In this document: positions 1 through 8,986 of the stretch, piece by piece
Numbering within the stretch: the stretch's first letter is position 1
How the letters are laid out: every line of letters starts with the position of its first letter
Assembly: GCA_963662035.1 (NCBI GenBank)
Contig: CAVLDO010000009.1
Coordinates: 1 to 64,000 of the forward strand
Origin: Equibacterium sp963662035
GTDB lineage: Bacteria > Bacteroidota > Bacteroidia > Bacteroidales > UBA932
Direction of reading: 5' to 3'
DNA: 64,000 nt
The notes under the pieces: generated by a model
What the model saw: only the letters and a program-made list of their open reading frames with translations
The model's database searches: none
Told to the model about the DNA's origin: nothing
Made by a program: the position numbers and the translations under genes

Positions 1-12
1 CCACCTTCCAAA

Positions 13-46
13 AGTCCCGGCTGAATGTTCAGCCGGGACTTTTTTT
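13..46 (+). terminator. Rho-independent terminator of an upstream gene
   Basis: A perfect 12-bp stem (13-24 with 29-40, four-base loop) is followed by a run of seven T. It ends a plus-strand transcript that begins before the window and separates it from the HAD gene. Confidence 0.85.
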
Positions 47-77
47 GTTTGTGGAGATTTGTTTATTTTGTGATCTA

Positions 78-734
78 ATGATTAAGAACATTGTTTTCGA
101 TTATGGCGGTGTGCTGGTAGACTGGGACAGTCATTATTTTTATGATTACTATTTCTCGCAGCAGCAGGCAAGAGAAGTCTTTGTGCGCAATACAGGCCGC
201 AGAGGTCTCTCTGCAAAAGAGATGTCCGACTGGTTTTTAGACAATATCTGCACTCAGGAGTGGAATGCTGAATTTGATGCCGGTGGAGAACGTGATGCCG
301 TAACCAATGAGAGAGTAGCTCTGTTCCCTGAATGGGAAGCCCCTATCCGGGCGTATATGACAAATTGGGAACCGATGATGCACGGGGCTGTGGACGGAAT
401 GCTCGAGGTGGTTCAGGATCTCAAGAAGCAGGGATATCGGCTCTATGGCCTCTCAAACTGGTCGGCTTACACCTTCAACGCATTTGTGCGCAACACTTAT
501 CCGGTGTTTGCGCTGCTGGACGGAATGGTGATTTCGGGCGATGAGAAATGCATCAAACCTGATGAGAAGATTTACAGGATTCTGCTTGACAGGTATCACC
601 TTGTTCCTGCCGAGACTCTCTTCATTGATGACAATGCCGCCAATGTCGCCGGCGCCGAGCGCCTTGGCATAAACGCAATCATATTCAAAGATGCGAAGAC
701 TTTGAGAGAAGAACTTAAAACCATACTTAAATAG
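78..734 (+). CDS. HAD-superfamily phosphatase (subclass IA, YihX-like)
   Basis: A cytoplasmic HAD hydrolase of 218 aa that probably dephosphorylates a small sugar phosphate or nucleotide; the substrate cannot be read from sequence. Motif I is FDYGGVLVD with the nucleophile Asp8. The usual second Asp is Gly, as in YihX-type relatives (FDLGNV). Motif II is the SNW stretch near residue 126, motif III is KPDEKIY and motif IV is IDDN. I chose the ATG at 78; a longer reading would need a TTG at 45 inside the terminator T-run. The stop codon is immediately followed by the upp ATG, so the two are probably co-transcribed. That fits a role near nucleotide metabolism but does not prove it. Confidence 0.85.
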   Translation: MIKNIVFDYGGVLVDWDSHYFYDYYFSQQQAREVFVRNTGRRGLSAKEMSDWFLDNICTQEWNAEFDAGGERDAVTNERVALFPEWEAPIRAYMTNWEPMMHGAVDGMLEVVQDLKKQGYRLYGLSNWSAYTFNAFVRNTYPVFALLDGMVISGDEKCIKPDEKIYRILLDRYHLVPAETLFIDDNAANVAGAERLGINAIIFKDAKTLREELKTILK

Positions 735-1367
735 ATGGAAAGAAGAGTATTTATATTTGACCATCCGCTGATACAGCATAAACTCTCTGTTCTGAGAGAC
801 AAGAAGACCGGTACAAAAGATTTCAGGGAACTTGTGAGCGAGATTGCAATGCTTATGATATATGAAGCGACCCGCGATCTTCCGCTTGAAGATAAAGAGG
901 TGGAAACCCCCGTGGCTACCGCACAATGCAAGTGCATTTCCGGCAAGACGCTGGCATTCGTGCCTGTGCTCCGTGCGGGGCTTGGAATGGTAGACGGTGC
1001 ACTGGCGCTCGTGCCCGCCGCCAAGGTGGGGCATATCGGCCTCTACCGCAACGAACAGACCCTGGAGCCGGTGGAATATTACTGCAAGCTGCCGCAGGAT
1101 ATAAGCAGCCGCGATGTGTTTGTGCTGGATCCGATGCTCGCCACAGGAGGAAGCGCCATAGCGGCAATAGATCTCATCAAGAAGCGCAGTCCCCGTTCAA
1201 TCAAGTTCCTGTGCATAATCTGCGCGCCGGAAGGGCTTGAGGCATTGAAGAAAGCCCATCCCGACGTAGATATTTTCTGCGCGGGGATGGACTCTCATCT
1301 CAACGGCCACGGCTATATAGTGCCGGGTCTTGGCGATGCGGGAGACCGCATTTTCGGCACAAAGTAG
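735..1367 (+). CDS. upp: Uracil phosphoribosyltransferase
   Basis: Converts uracil and PRPP to UMP in pyrimidine salvage, in the cytoplasm. At 210 aa it has the normal family length. The PRPP-binding loop DPMLATGGS lies near residues 130-138 and the C-terminal uracil-binding segment reads YIVPGLGDAGDR. It starts directly after the HAD stop with no gap, so translation is likely coupled. It converges on deoD with only 6 bases between the stops and no clear terminator, so the two transcripts may overlap. Confidence 0.95.
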   Translation: MERRVFIFDHPLIQHKLSVLRDKKTGTKDFRELVSEIAMLMIYEATRDLPLEDKEVETPVATAQCKCISGKTLAFVPVLRAGLGMVDGALALVPAAKVGHIGLYRNEQTLEPVEYYCKLPQDISSRDVFVLDPMLATGGSAIAAIDLIKKRSPRSIKFLCIICAPEGLEALKKAHPDVDIFCAGMDSHLNGHGYIVPGLGDAGDRIFGTK

Positions 1368-1373
1368 CCTGCT

Positions 1374-2084
1374 TTACAGCGACATCTCCAGAGCGAGGCG
1401 GACCATATCCTTGAAGCCGTTCTGACGGTCTTCGCTGGGAAGTTCCACCCCCGTGGGGATGTTGTTTGATACTGTGCAGATTGTAAGGGCCTTCTTGCCG
1501 GCGCGTTTCGCGTTGAGATAGAGGGCCACGCTCTCCATCTCTATGCCAAGCAGGTTGTGCTCTGCGCAAGTGGCCAGATCGTCACAATCGCTGTAGTAGG
1601 TGTCGCTTGAGAGTATGTCGCCGATGTTGTATGCCAGTCCGAGACGTTCTGCGGTGGCGGCAGCCTGCGCGCTGAGCGAGGCGTCGGCCTCTATGAAGCC
1701 CGGCTTGTTGCCGTTGTCGCGGTAGAACATCAGATAGTTGGTCTCGGAATATGCGCGGCTGCCTATCACGATGCTGCGCAGCGGGGTGCGGTCGCTCACG
1801 CCGCCGATGCTGCCCACGCGGATGATGGTGTCCACGTCATAGAAGTTGAAAAGCTCGTAGGAATAGATTCCGATGGAGGGGTGGCCCATTCCGCTGGCCA
1901 TCACGGTGAACTCCTTGCCTTTGTAGGTGCCGGTGTAGCCCTGGACGCCCCGGACATTGTTCACCAGAGAGGGATTCTCGAGAAATGTGTTTGCAATCAT
2001 CTGGCTGCGCAGCGGGTCGCCGGGCATAATCACGGTCTTTGCTATCTGCTCTTTTGTGGCCGCAATGTGGGGTGTAGGTATCAT
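1374..2084 (-). CDS. deoD: Purine nucleoside phosphorylase, DeoD type
   Basis: Phosphorolysis of purine (deoxy)ribonucleosides to base plus (deoxy)ribose 1-phosphate. The protein is 236 aa, the length of the hexameric DeoD family. MGHPSIGIYSYELF near residues 65-78 is the family signature, and GIEMESVAL around 180 carries the ribose-binding Met-Glu. It works with upp and the guanine deaminase elsewhere in the window in base salvage. A perfect TAnnTTTG box lies at 2102-2109 on the minus strand, so it probably has its own promoter. Confidence 0.95.
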   Translation of the reverse strand: MIPTPHIAATKEQIAKTVIMPGDPLRSQMIANTFLENPSLVNNVRGVQGYTGTYKGKEFTVMASGMGHPSIGIYSYELFNFYDVDTIIRVGSIGGVSDRTPLRSIVIGSRAYSETNYLMFYRDNGNKPGFIEADASLSAQAAATAERLGLAYNIGDILSSDTYYSDCDDLATCAEHNLLGIEMESVALYLNAKRAGKKALTICTVSNNIPTGVELPSEDRQNGFKDMVRLALEMSL

Positions 2085-2101
2085 AAATTGTGGTTTTTAG
2101 G

Positions 2102-2109
2102 CAAATATA
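2102..2109 (-). promoter_or_regulatory. Predicted -7 box of deoD
   Basis: The minus strand reads TATATTTG, a perfect match to the Bacteroidota TAnnTTTG element, 18 bases upstream of the deoD start codon. No clear -33 TTTG is visible at the usual distance. Confidence 0.45.
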
Positions 2110-2114
2110 AATAA

Positions 2115-2576
2115 TTATTCGGGGTCGAGAAAGTGGAACTCCTTAACCGCCACATCGTGCGGATATACGCGGTAGATGCAGACCCCTTCTGTGCATAGCT
2201 CGCCACGGCTGTCGTAGAGCTTGACCTCAATGAAGGCCATCGAGAGCTTGCGGCTCACCAGCCTGGCTTTGAGGGTCACGGGCCCTTCTGCGGTGCTGAC
2301 CGTCTTGTGGTAGCGCACCTCCATCTTGGTGGTGTAACCGCTGGTGCGGAGTTTTTTGAACACCACCCATCCGGCGGCCTCGTCTATCAGGGTGGCCTGA
2401 ATGCCGCCGTGCAGGGTGTTTATCCACCCCTGAAAAGTGCCGTCAGGCTGCCAGCGGCTCACTATGTAGTCCCCATCTTCTGAAAAAGTCATTTTCAGAC
2501 CGGACTGATTGTCGGGACAGCAGCCGAAGCAGTTGTATCCTTCATATCCCTTCCAGGGATTGCTGATTTCTTTCAT
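2115..2576 (-). CDS. Hotdog-fold thioesterase, PaaI/THEM4-like
   Basis: A predicted acyl-CoA thioesterase of 153 aa from the ATG at 2576; an upstream in-frame extension looks non-coding. The N-terminus has the CFGCxPDNxxGL segment of THEM4/PaaI-type proteins, followed by the hotdog core LHGGIQATLIDEAAGW near residues 70-86 that holds the catalytic region. It lies downstream of, and in the same direction as, the acyl ligase and acyltransferase genes, but a hairpin-bearing 125-base gap separates them. It may remove acyl groups made by that set, or act as a housekeeping thioesterase. Substrate unknown. Confidence 0.8.
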   Translation of the reverse strand: MKEISNPWKGYEGYNCFGCCPDNQSGLKMTFSEDGDYIVSRWQPDGTFQGWINTLHGGIQATLIDEAAGWVVFKKLRTSGYTTKMEVRYHKTVSTAEGPVTLKARLVSRKLSMAFIEVKLYDSRGELCTEGVCIYRVYPHDVAVKEFHFLDPE

Positions 2577-2644
2577 TGCGGAATCTTTAAAAAACAGACT
2601 CAAATATCGCAGTTTTTTGCGAAAAGGCAAGCCGTTAAACCTAA

Positions 2645-2678
2645 ATCCGGCCGCCCCAGAATTCTGGAACGGCCGGAT
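2645..2678 (-). terminator. Hairpin after the acyl ligase gene, weak terminator
   Basis: Nine-base arms (2645-2653 and 2670-2678) enclose a loop that contains a second palindrome, CCAGAATTCTGG. On the minus strand the stem is followed only by a mixed TTAGGTTTAA stretch, so termination is likely but may be leaky. Confidence 0.45.
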
Positions 2679-2701
2679 CGGACCTAACTAAATAATAAAT
2701 A

Positions 2702-4342
2702 CTAACTGTAAAGGAAGCGCTTGATGCTCCCCTTAGGAGTTTTGTCGAATGTGTCGCGCTTTTCCTCAACTTTGGCAATCTGACTGTAGGCAGGCAGGTT
2801 GCGGTTGACCTTGTTGCGGATTACCTCCGGAAGGTCGTTGATGTCCAGCGCAGTGAGCCCTTTGGCCTTGATGGCGTCGTTGTCAAAGCGCACCAGAGCC
2901 ACCAGCTTGGAGCTGCGGTCTACTACCAGTGACTCCAGCACGAAGTCCATAGAGTTTATGGCGGCCTCGATCTCTTCGGGGTAGATGTTCTGCCCGTTGG
3001 CGGAGAGAATCATAGTCTTGCAGCGTCCTTTGATGAATATGTTGCCCTTGGCATCCATCACGCCCAGGTCGCCTGTGCGCAGGAAGCCGTCTTTCGTGAA
3101 GAGATCCTTGGAGGCCTCCGGATTGTTGAAGTAGCCGCTGCAGATGTTGGTGCCCTTGGCCTGAATCTCTCCGGTGATGTTTTCTGGATCCTCGGAGTCG
3201 ATGCGCACCTCGGCGCTGTCAACCTTGAGGCCGCAGCTGCCCGGCACAAAGTTCCATGGCTGGGTGTAGGCCAGCAGAGGCGCCGCCTCGGTCATGCCGT
3301 AGCCGACGGTGTAGGGGAGACCCATCTTGCGGAATACCCTCTCCACATCGGGATTGAGGGCCGCGCCGCCCATAATGAACTGCTGCACGTTGCCGCCGAA
3401 GGCAGCTATGAGCTTTTTGACGATGGCCTTGTAGATGAGGTTGCTGATGCCGGGGATGGCGGTGAGCACCTTCATATACCACTTGTCAAGCACCGGCTTG
3501 ATAGATGACTTGTACACCTTCTCCATAACAAGAGGCACGGTGATGATAAGATAAGGCTTGACATCAGCCACAGCCTTGAGCAGAGTGGAGGCTGCGGGTG
3601 TCTTGCCCAGATAATATACCGTGACGCCGAAGCAGAGCGGGTACATAAATTCGAACACCATACCGTAGATGTGTCCCATCGGGAGCATAGAAACTATGGA
3701 GTCCTTGCTGCTGGCGGGGATGTGGCGGATTGCAAAGTCTATAGACGCGCTGAAGCACTCGTAGCGCAGCATAACTCCCTTGGGGGCGCTGGTGGTGCCG
3801 GATGTGTAGTTGATGACCGCCAGTTTTGTGGGGTCGGCGATGTGATATTTTACATCATCGGGACCGAAGCCGGGGTATTTCTGCTTGAAATCGGCATCGA
3901 GGTTGGCGAAAATGCCGGCAACGGAGTCGTCTGCACTCCAGAGCAGAGTCCAGTCGGGGACATTCACGGCATAGCGGAGATTGGGCATCTTGGATTTGTC
4001 AAGAGACTCCCAGGAGTGATTGTCGGTGAAGAGAACGATGCTCTCGGAGTGGTCTACAAGGTGGCAGACCGCTTCGGGTGTGAAGTCGGAGAGCAGGGGC
4101 ACGGCCACGGCGCCCGAGGTGTTGATGGCCAGGAATGTGTTGGCCCAGCGGGCGGAGTTTGTGGTGAAGATCGTGATTTTGTCCCCCTCCTTTATGCCTG
4201 TCTTCTCGAAGAGGATGTGCAGGCGGGAGATGTTTGCAGCGACTTCGCCGAAGGTGAATTCCTCTCCGCGCCAGTCGCACAGGGCCTTTTCGTTCCAGTG
4301 GCCCTTTATGGTCTGAGTAAGTTGATCGATGTAGTTAATCAT
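2702..4342 (-). CDS. AMP-dependent acyl-CoA/acyl-ACP synthetase (long-chain ligase-like)
   Basis: An adenylate-forming ligase of 546 aa that activates a carboxylic acid with ATP and probably loads it onto CoA or a carrier protein. Core motifs are in order: the phosphate-binding loop YTSGTTSAPKG near residues 177-187, GYGMTEA near 346, RTGDLG near 419, and the C-terminal catalytic Lys in KTPKGSIKR. It lies 18 bases downstream of the condensation-type acyltransferase gene in the same direction, so the two probably form a two-gene unit in which the ligase supplies the acyl donor. The C-terminal domain looks short compared with house-keeping FadD proteins. Fatty acid is the best substrate guess. 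Confidence 0.85.
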   Translation of the reverse strand: MINYIDQLTQTIKGHWNEKALCDWRGEEFTFGEVAANISRLHILFEKTGIKEGDKITIFTTNSARWANTFLAINTSGAVAVPLLSDFTPEAVCHLVDHSESIVLFTDNHSWESLDKSKMPNLRYAVNVPDWTLLWSADDSVAGIFANLDADFKQKYPGFGPDDVKYHIADPTKLAVINYTSGTTSAPKGVMLRYECFSASIDFAIRHIPASSKDSIVSMLPMGHIYGMVFEFMYPLCFGVTVYYLGKTPAASTLLKAVADVKPYLIITVPLVMEKVYKSSIKPVLDKWYMKVLTAIPGISNLIYKAIVKKLIAAFGGNVQQFIMGGAALNPDVERVFRKMGLPYTVGYGMTEAAPLLAYTQPWNFVPGSCGLKVDSAEVRIDSEDPENITGEIQAKGTNICSGYFNNPEASKDLFTKDGFLRTGDLGVMDAKGNIFIKGRCKTMILSANGQNIYPEEIEAAINSMDFVLESLVVDRSSKLVALVRFDNDAIKAKGLTALDINDLPEVIRNKVNRNLPAYSQIAKVEEKRDTFDKTPKGSIKRFLYS

Positions 4343-4360
4343 AACTGTGTTATTTATTAT

Positions 4361-5710
4361 TTAGATGATGATCGTGGATGTGTTCCAGCCTATGTGCGCA
4401 CGCTGCATAGGTATGGTGACGGGGGAGCTGTGCCGTTTCAGCGGCTCCGCCACAGTGTCGAACTGCACGGAGGCGTTCAGACCTATGGCGTCAAGCCAGC
4501 CCAGAAAATAGCGCTCGAATATGCTCTCCTCAATCTTGCGGGTGAAATTAAGGTTGAGGCGATCTGCGAAGGTGGCGCAGGCGCAGGCGCCGGAACGGCC
4601 GCGGGCCCTGCCCAGGGTGAAGTCGATGTCTCGGATGTAGGCCGCCATCGAATCGGGCAGATTGATTCTGCCGATGTTTGAGAGGGTGTGGCTGCAATAG
4701 CGGTCGCCTTTGATGCTGTTGACAATGTTGATGATGTGCTTCTTGATGAAGCGGGGAATACAGCGCACCAGAATGTTCTCTTCCAGGGAGACATTGGCGG
4801 CAACGCGGGCGGCGATGGGGGCCTCTTTTATGTAGTTCTCCTTCTGCAGCTTAATCTGCTCGATTATCTGCTCCAGTGAGAGGTCTCCTCTGCTTACGTC
4901 AACTCCGAGATGGACGTAGGAAGAGAAGTTGCGCAGAGTGTTGCTGTCGAACATCGTGCGCAGGTCCACCGGCACCTCCACTCTCAGATTGGGGTTCTGC
5001 CCGTCGCCGTAGAGATTGCGGGTCTGCTGCATCGCCGCAATCATAAGCGAGGTCAGCAGCTCGGTTACAGTGCAGCCATATTCTCCGGCCTTTGCCGATA
5101 CTGCACTGGAGGAGAGGGATATGCGGATATTGTGCAGCACCTGATAGGGCTCTGCCTTGCCCGGGATATGCCAGGCGCTGCTCTCCTTGTCCATCTTGCC
5201 CTTGAGGCCGGCAAACGAGTCGAAACTGTCTTCAAGCTCGCTGCGCGAGGCCTTGTCGGCGGGGTTGAACACCCAGCCGCCGTATTCTATTGCAGCTCCC
5301 TCTTTTAGGCGAAGATATTCTGCGGTGAGACTCATCAGAAAGGTCATAGCGCCGTGGCCGTCGGTAAGGGCGTGAAAAATGTCCAGGGTGATGATACAGC
5401 CGCTGCAGCCCACCTTGAACATAAAGCCTCCGTTTTTCTTTATGGAGAATATGTTCATAGTGTTGTCGCGAGATGCCACAGGCTTGTTTTCCAGGCGGTG
5501 GAGATACCACCAGAAAAAGCCGTCGCGAAGGGTGTAGGAAAACCCGGGGAACCGGGGCATAATATTGTCGAGGGCCTGGTTGAGAAGGCGCAGCGATACC
5601 TCGCTGCCAAGCGTGACGCTCATGCGGAATTGTGCCGCATAGCGGCGGGTTCTGCAGGAGGGATATATTATTGCGGCATTGTCGAGCCGCGTCCATATAG
5701 GTGCAATCAT
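4361..5710 (-). CDS. Condensation-type acyltransferase (alcohol O-acetyltransferase/PapA5-like)
   Basis: A 449-aa protein of the chloramphenicol acetyltransferase-like, condensation-domain fold. The catalytic signature HxxxDG is FHALTDG near residues 113-119. The C-terminal half has the DFTLGRA segment that often marks the second structural motif of this fold. Such enzymes pass an acyl group from CoA or a carrier to an alcohol or amine. I chose the ATG at 5710: residues upstream look unlike protein, and a TACTTTTG promoter box lies at 5735-5742. Adjacent to the acyl ligase, it probably makes an acyl ester or amide. The acceptor is unknown, and no carrier protein or polyketide gene is nearby. 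Confidence 0.8.
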   Translation of the reverse strand: MIAPIWTRLDNAAIIYPSCRTRRYAAQFRMSVTLGSEVSLRLLNQALDNIMPRFPGFSYTLRDGFFWWYLHRLENKPVASRDNTMNIFSIKKNGGFMFKVGCSGCIITLDIFHALTDGHGAMTFLMSLTAEYLRLKEGAAIEYGGWVFNPADKASRSELEDSFDSFAGLKGKMDKESSAWHIPGKAEPYQVLHNIRISLSSSAVSAKAGEYGCTVTELLTSLMIAAMQQTRNLYGDGQNPNLRVEVPVDLRTMFDSNTLRNFSSYVHLGVDVSRGDLSLEQIIEQIKLQKENYIKEAPIAARVAANVSLEENILVRCIPRFIKKHIINIVNSIKGDRYCSHTLSNIGRINLPDSMAAYIRDIDFTLGRARGRSGACACATFADRLNLNFTRKIEESIFERYFLGWLDAIGLNASVQFDTVAEPLKRHSSPVTIPMQRAHIGWNTSTIII

Positions 5711-5734
5711 AATTTCTGTCGATTTGAATCGATG

Positions 5735-5764
5735 CAAAAGTATGGCGGGTGCACCATCTGCAGA
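5735..5764 (-). promoter_or_regulatory. Predicted promoter of the acyltransferase-ligase unit
   Basis: The minus strand has TACTTTTG at 5735-5742 (perfect TAnnTTTG) and TCTG at 5761-5764 (one mismatch to TTTG), 18 bases apart. It sits 24 bases upstream of the start codon at 5710. The rest of the gap up to 5935 shows nothing I recognise. Confidence 0.55.
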
Positions 5765-5935
5765 AAACATTTCCGCCTGTGACGGGAATTTGCCACGAAA
5801 GGCAGTGTTTTGTGACGAAATTGCCGATTCCGGTGACAAAAAACCGGAAATTATCCATTCGTCACACTTGTCAAATTGACCGGGAGGGAGGGATTGCGGC
5901 GCGCCTGAAGAGAGGTTTGCACCAGTGGACAACTA

Positions 5936-6835
5936 CTACTTGCCAGGCTTGAGCACCATAAAGATAATTGCGGCCACACAGATGGCGATGCCGGCAATCA
6001 TATGCATTGTGAGGGGCTCGCCGAATATCAGAGTCCCGATAAGAATGGCAGTGATTGGCTCGAACACTCCCAGCACAGATGTCTTGGTTGGACCGATGCA
6101 GCGGGTGGAGAGAGCCAGGGTCAGCATTGATATCATCGTGGGGAACACCGCCAGGCAGATTACGCAGCTCCAGTCGGCGACTGAATCGAGGACGCCCGCC
6201 GAATAATTGCCGTCGGCAACCAGCATAATTGCGAATAGCGCCGTGCCGGTGAGCAGCGCAAAGAAGGTGAGGACGTGCTCGGAAATGTTGCGGATGCGCT
6301 TGCTGCGGTTCACTATCACCAGGTAGAAGGCGTAGCTGAGGGCGGAGCAGATGGCCAGCAGGATGCCCGGGAGTTCGATTGTGGCACCTTCTGAAGGTTT
6401 GGCCAGCAGTATTATCCCCAAAAATGTGGCTATGATTGAGAGCCAGGTCTGCCAGCCGGGATAGATGCGCAGCGCTACCATCGTGAGAGCCACGAAAACC
6501 GGATAAAGATAGACCAGCGTGGTGGCCAGGCCAGAAGGTATGAACAGGTAGGAGAGAAACAGGAAGAGGCTGCTGCAGGAGAACAGCAGACCCAGAAGCA
6601 GAAGCAGCCGCAGCTGCTTGAAATCCACCCGCAGCGACTCCCTGCGAAGCAGAATCCACAGGAGCATCAGCATCGCCGAAATGCTGTAGCGGAAAAAGAG
6701 CATTTCGGGCACGCTGAGACCCGCCTGCAGCAGCGGCTTCGCGAATAGCGGATTTGTGCCGTAGGAGGCGCCGGCCAGGATGCCCGCGCCATATCCGATC
6801 AGCTTTTTGCGCTGAATGTCTGTTACTTTTCTCAT
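5936..6835 (-). CDS. EamA/DMT-family inner-membrane transporter
   Basis: A predicted exporter of 299 aa with about ten hydrophobic segments arranged as two EamA repeats. The conserved Gly-rich start of each repeat is visible (GAGILAGASYGTNPLFAK, and the second half ending in AGIAICVAAIIFMVLK). The start at 6835 was chosen because the upstream in-frame codons run into the divergent cstA promoter region. Family members export amino acids, nucleotide sugars or other metabolites; this sequence does not reveal which. It is divergent from cstA. Confidence 0.85.
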   Translation of the reverse strand: MRKVTDIQRKKLIGYGAGILAGASYGTNPLFAKPLLQAGLSVPEMLFFRYSISAMLMLLWILLRRESLRVDFKQLRLLLLLGLLFSCSSLFLFLSYLFIPSGLATTLVYLYPVFVALTMVALRIYPGWQTWLSIIATFLGIILLAKPSEGATIELPGILLAICSALSYAFYLVIVNRSKRIRNISEHVLTFFALLTGTALFAIMLVADGNYSAGVLDSVADWSCVICLAVFPTMISMLTLALSTRCIGPTKTSVLGVFEPITAILIGTLIFGEPLTMHMIAGIAICVAAIIFMVLKPGK

Positions 6836-6896
6836 AAACGGGCGGCAAATATAGTGCTTTTGACATAAAAGTGTTACATCGTAACGATTTGCTTTA

Positions 6897-6904
6897 TATT
6901 TTTG
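6897..6904 (+). promoter_or_regulatory. Predicted -7 box of cstA
   Basis: TATTTTTG matches TAnnTTTG perfectly and lies 54 bases before the cstA ATG. No TTTG is found at the usual 19-base distance, so confidence is moderate. Confidence 0.35.
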
Positions 6905-6958
6905 CGGCCGTTTCCACAATGGCGGGTTCAAACCGCTCATTTAAAATTAGTTCTAACT

Positions 6959-8443
6959 ATGGTAACTTTCGTTGTCGCGCTGCTGGCTCTTATTTTGGGC
7001 TATCTGATCTATGGCAAATTCGTCTCCCGTGTGTTCGGCCCTGACCCAAGCCGCAAGACCCCGGCTGTGGCCCATCCCGACGGAATCGACTATATGGCGA
7101 TGCCGAGCTGGAAGATATTCATGATTCAGTTCCTGAACATTGCGGGCACAGGACCCATCTTCGGCGCCATTATGGGAGCCAAATTCGGCCCCTCGGCCTA
7201 TCTTTGGATAGTGTTCGGCAGCATTTTCGCGGGCGCGGTGCACGATTACCTGAGCGGAATGCTTTCGCTGCGCAACGGCGGAGTGGGTCTCCCGGAACTC
7301 ATCGGCAAATATCTGGGCAACACGACCCGCATAGTGATGCTGGTGTTCACAATGTTTCTGCTGCTGATTGTGGGAGCGGTGTTTGTTTACAGCCCAGCCA
7401 TCATTCTGCACAACTTCGCAGGCCCGATAACGATGTGGTTCGTGATAATCTTCGCTTATTACTTGCTGGCCACCCTGTTGCCGATAGACAAGATTATCGG
7501 CCGCATCTATCCTCTGTTTGCCGTTTCGCTGATATTTATGGCGCTCGGGCTGCTGGTGATGCTTATAATAAAGTGGCCTTCAATGCCTGAAATTTGGGAC
7601 GGACTGGGCAATATGGGTATGAAGAACGATCCGGACTGGACCGACCCCATCTTCCCCTGTCTTTTCATAACCATCGCCTGCGGTGCAATCAGCGGCTTTC
7701 ACGCCACCCAGAGTCCTCTGATGGCCCGCTGTATGACCAACGAGAAGCAGGGTCGCCCCATATTTTACGGTGCGATGATAACTGAAGGCATTGTGACGCT
7801 TATCTGGGCCACGGTTTCGATGTATTTCTTCTATGGCAAGCCGACTCCCGGTATGGAGACTTTTGCCGCATTGCCGGGTGTCAACGGCATAGCGACCTCG
7901 GCCCCCACGGTGGTCAAGGTTATCTGCGACAGCTGGCTGGGCGTTGCAGGCGGAATTTTGGCGATGCTGGGCGTTGTGGCAGCTCCAATTACAACAGGTG
8001 ATACAGCGCTGCGCAGCGCAAGACTGATGCTGGCCGATTTTCTGCACATAGACCAGCGCCCCTTGTTGAAGCGGATTGCAGTGTGTGTGCCGATATTTGC
8101 GGCGTCGCTGGGGCTGCTGTTCTGGCAGGTGGGCAACCCCGACGGCTTCAATGTGGTATGGCAGTATCTCGGCTGGGCCAACCAGGCTCTCTCGGTGTTC
8201 ACACTGTGGATGCTGACAGTGTATCTGGCCCGCAGGCACAAGCCCTATGTAATCACGCTGATTCCCACGCTGTTTATGACCGCCGTGTGCACAGCCTACC
8301 TTTTTGTGAGCCCCAACGCGCTATCGCTGCCCAAGACTGTTGGGTATGTCTTGAGCGGGGTGTGCGTAGTGCTTTCCCTGCTGCAGTTTGCCTGGTGGAA
8401 GAGCCGCAGGTGTCCCAAGACGGCCGAACCTGACGAGGCTTAA
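6959..8443 (+). CDS. cstA: Carbon-starvation CstA-family transporter
   Basis: A polytopic membrane protein of 494 aa with well over ten hydrophobic segments and the CstA signature blocks FLNIAGTGPIFGAIMGAKFG and HATQSPLMARC. It is shorter than Escherichia coli CstA (about 700 aa) and resembles the compact version common in Bacteroidota. Members import pyruvate or peptides. The ATG at 6959 begins directly at the first membrane helix (MVTFVVALLALILG). The gene converges on the guanine deaminase with a 4-base overlap of the stop codons. Confidence 0.9.
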   Translation: MVTFVVALLALILGYLIYGKFVSRVFGPDPSRKTPAVAHPDGIDYMAMPSWKIFMIQFLNIAGTGPIFGAIMGAKFGPSAYLWIVFGSIFAGAVHDYLSGMLSLRNGGVGLPELIGKYLGNTTRIVMLVFTMFLLLIVGAVFVYSPAIILHNFAGPITMWFVIIFAYYLLATLLPIDKIIGRIYPLFAVSLIFMALGLLVMLIIKWPSMPEIWDGLGNMGMKNDPDWTDPIFPCLFITIACGAISGFHATQSPLMARCMTNEKQGRPIFYGAMITEGIVTLIWATVSMYFFYGKPTPGMETFAALPGVNGIATSAPTVVKVICDSWLGVAGGILAMLGVVAAPITTGDTALRSARLMLADFLHIDQRPLLKRIAVCVPIFAASLGLLFWQVGNPDGFNVVWQYLGWANQALSVFTLWMLTVYLARRHKPYVITLIPTLFMTAVCTAYLFVSPNALSLPKTVGYVLSGVCVVLSLLQFAWWKSRRCPKTAEPDEA

Positions 8444-8907
8444 TACTCTATCTTGTCTGAAGTTTTGCCCCACTGCTCAAACGGCTCCTGCGCCTCATCG
8501 TGCAGCATAGTGTCGGTGGGCAGGGCGCGGCTGTGGATTTCCAGCGGCAGCTCCCGGTAGATGAAGGCGTCGTCAAAGCCGGCTTTTGCGGCGTCGGCCT
8601 TTGTGGCGGCGAAATAGAGGTGGCCCAGGTGCGCCCAGTAGATGGCCCCCAGGCACATGGGGCAGGGCTCGCAGGAGGAGTAGATTTCGCAGCCGCTCAA
8701 ATCGAATGTGTGCAGGGTGCTGCAGGCGGAGCGGATGGCCTGAATCTCCGCGTGGGCGGTGGGGTCGTTCTGCGATGTGACCCGGTTGACCCCCTCCGCG
8801 ATTATCCGGCCGTCCTTGACTATGACGGCGCCGAACGGGCCGCCGCCCCGCTTGACATTTTCCACGGCCAGTGCAATGGCCCGCTTCATATATAGCTCTT
8901 TGTCCAT
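8440..8907 (-). CDS. guaD: Guanine deaminase (CDA-fold nucleoside deaminase)
   Basis: A zinc-dependent deaminase of about 155 aa, probably converting guanine to xanthine. The zinc and catalytic motifs are HAEIQ near residues 51-55 and CEPCPMC near 78-84. The C-terminal IYRE segment and the final KIEY residues resemble Bacillus GuaD (whose end reads KEY) more than TadA tRNA deaminases. A second start at 8889 is possible. It fits with upp, deoD and the nucleoside hydrolase in purine salvage. The stop overlaps the end of cstA by four bases on the opposite strand. Confidence 0.8.
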   Translation of the reverse strand: MDKELYMKRAIALAVENVKRGGGPFGAVIVKDGRIIAEGVNRVTSQNDPTAHAEIQAIRSACSTLHTFDLSGCEIYSSCEPCPMCLGAIYWAHLGHLYFAATKADAAKAGFDDAFIYRELPLEIHSRALPTDTMLHDEAQEPFEQWGKTSDKIEY

Positions 8908-8986
8908 CTTGTCTGCGTTTGGTTTTATGACCGCCAGGCTCAAGCGAGAGAGCCCGGCGGGGGCGGGGCTGAACCCCGGCAATTTG

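Noticed and set aside
8440..8907. tRNA adenosine deaminase TadA
   Set aside because: Same fold, but the C-terminal FIYRE segment and the IEY end fit guanine deaminase better.
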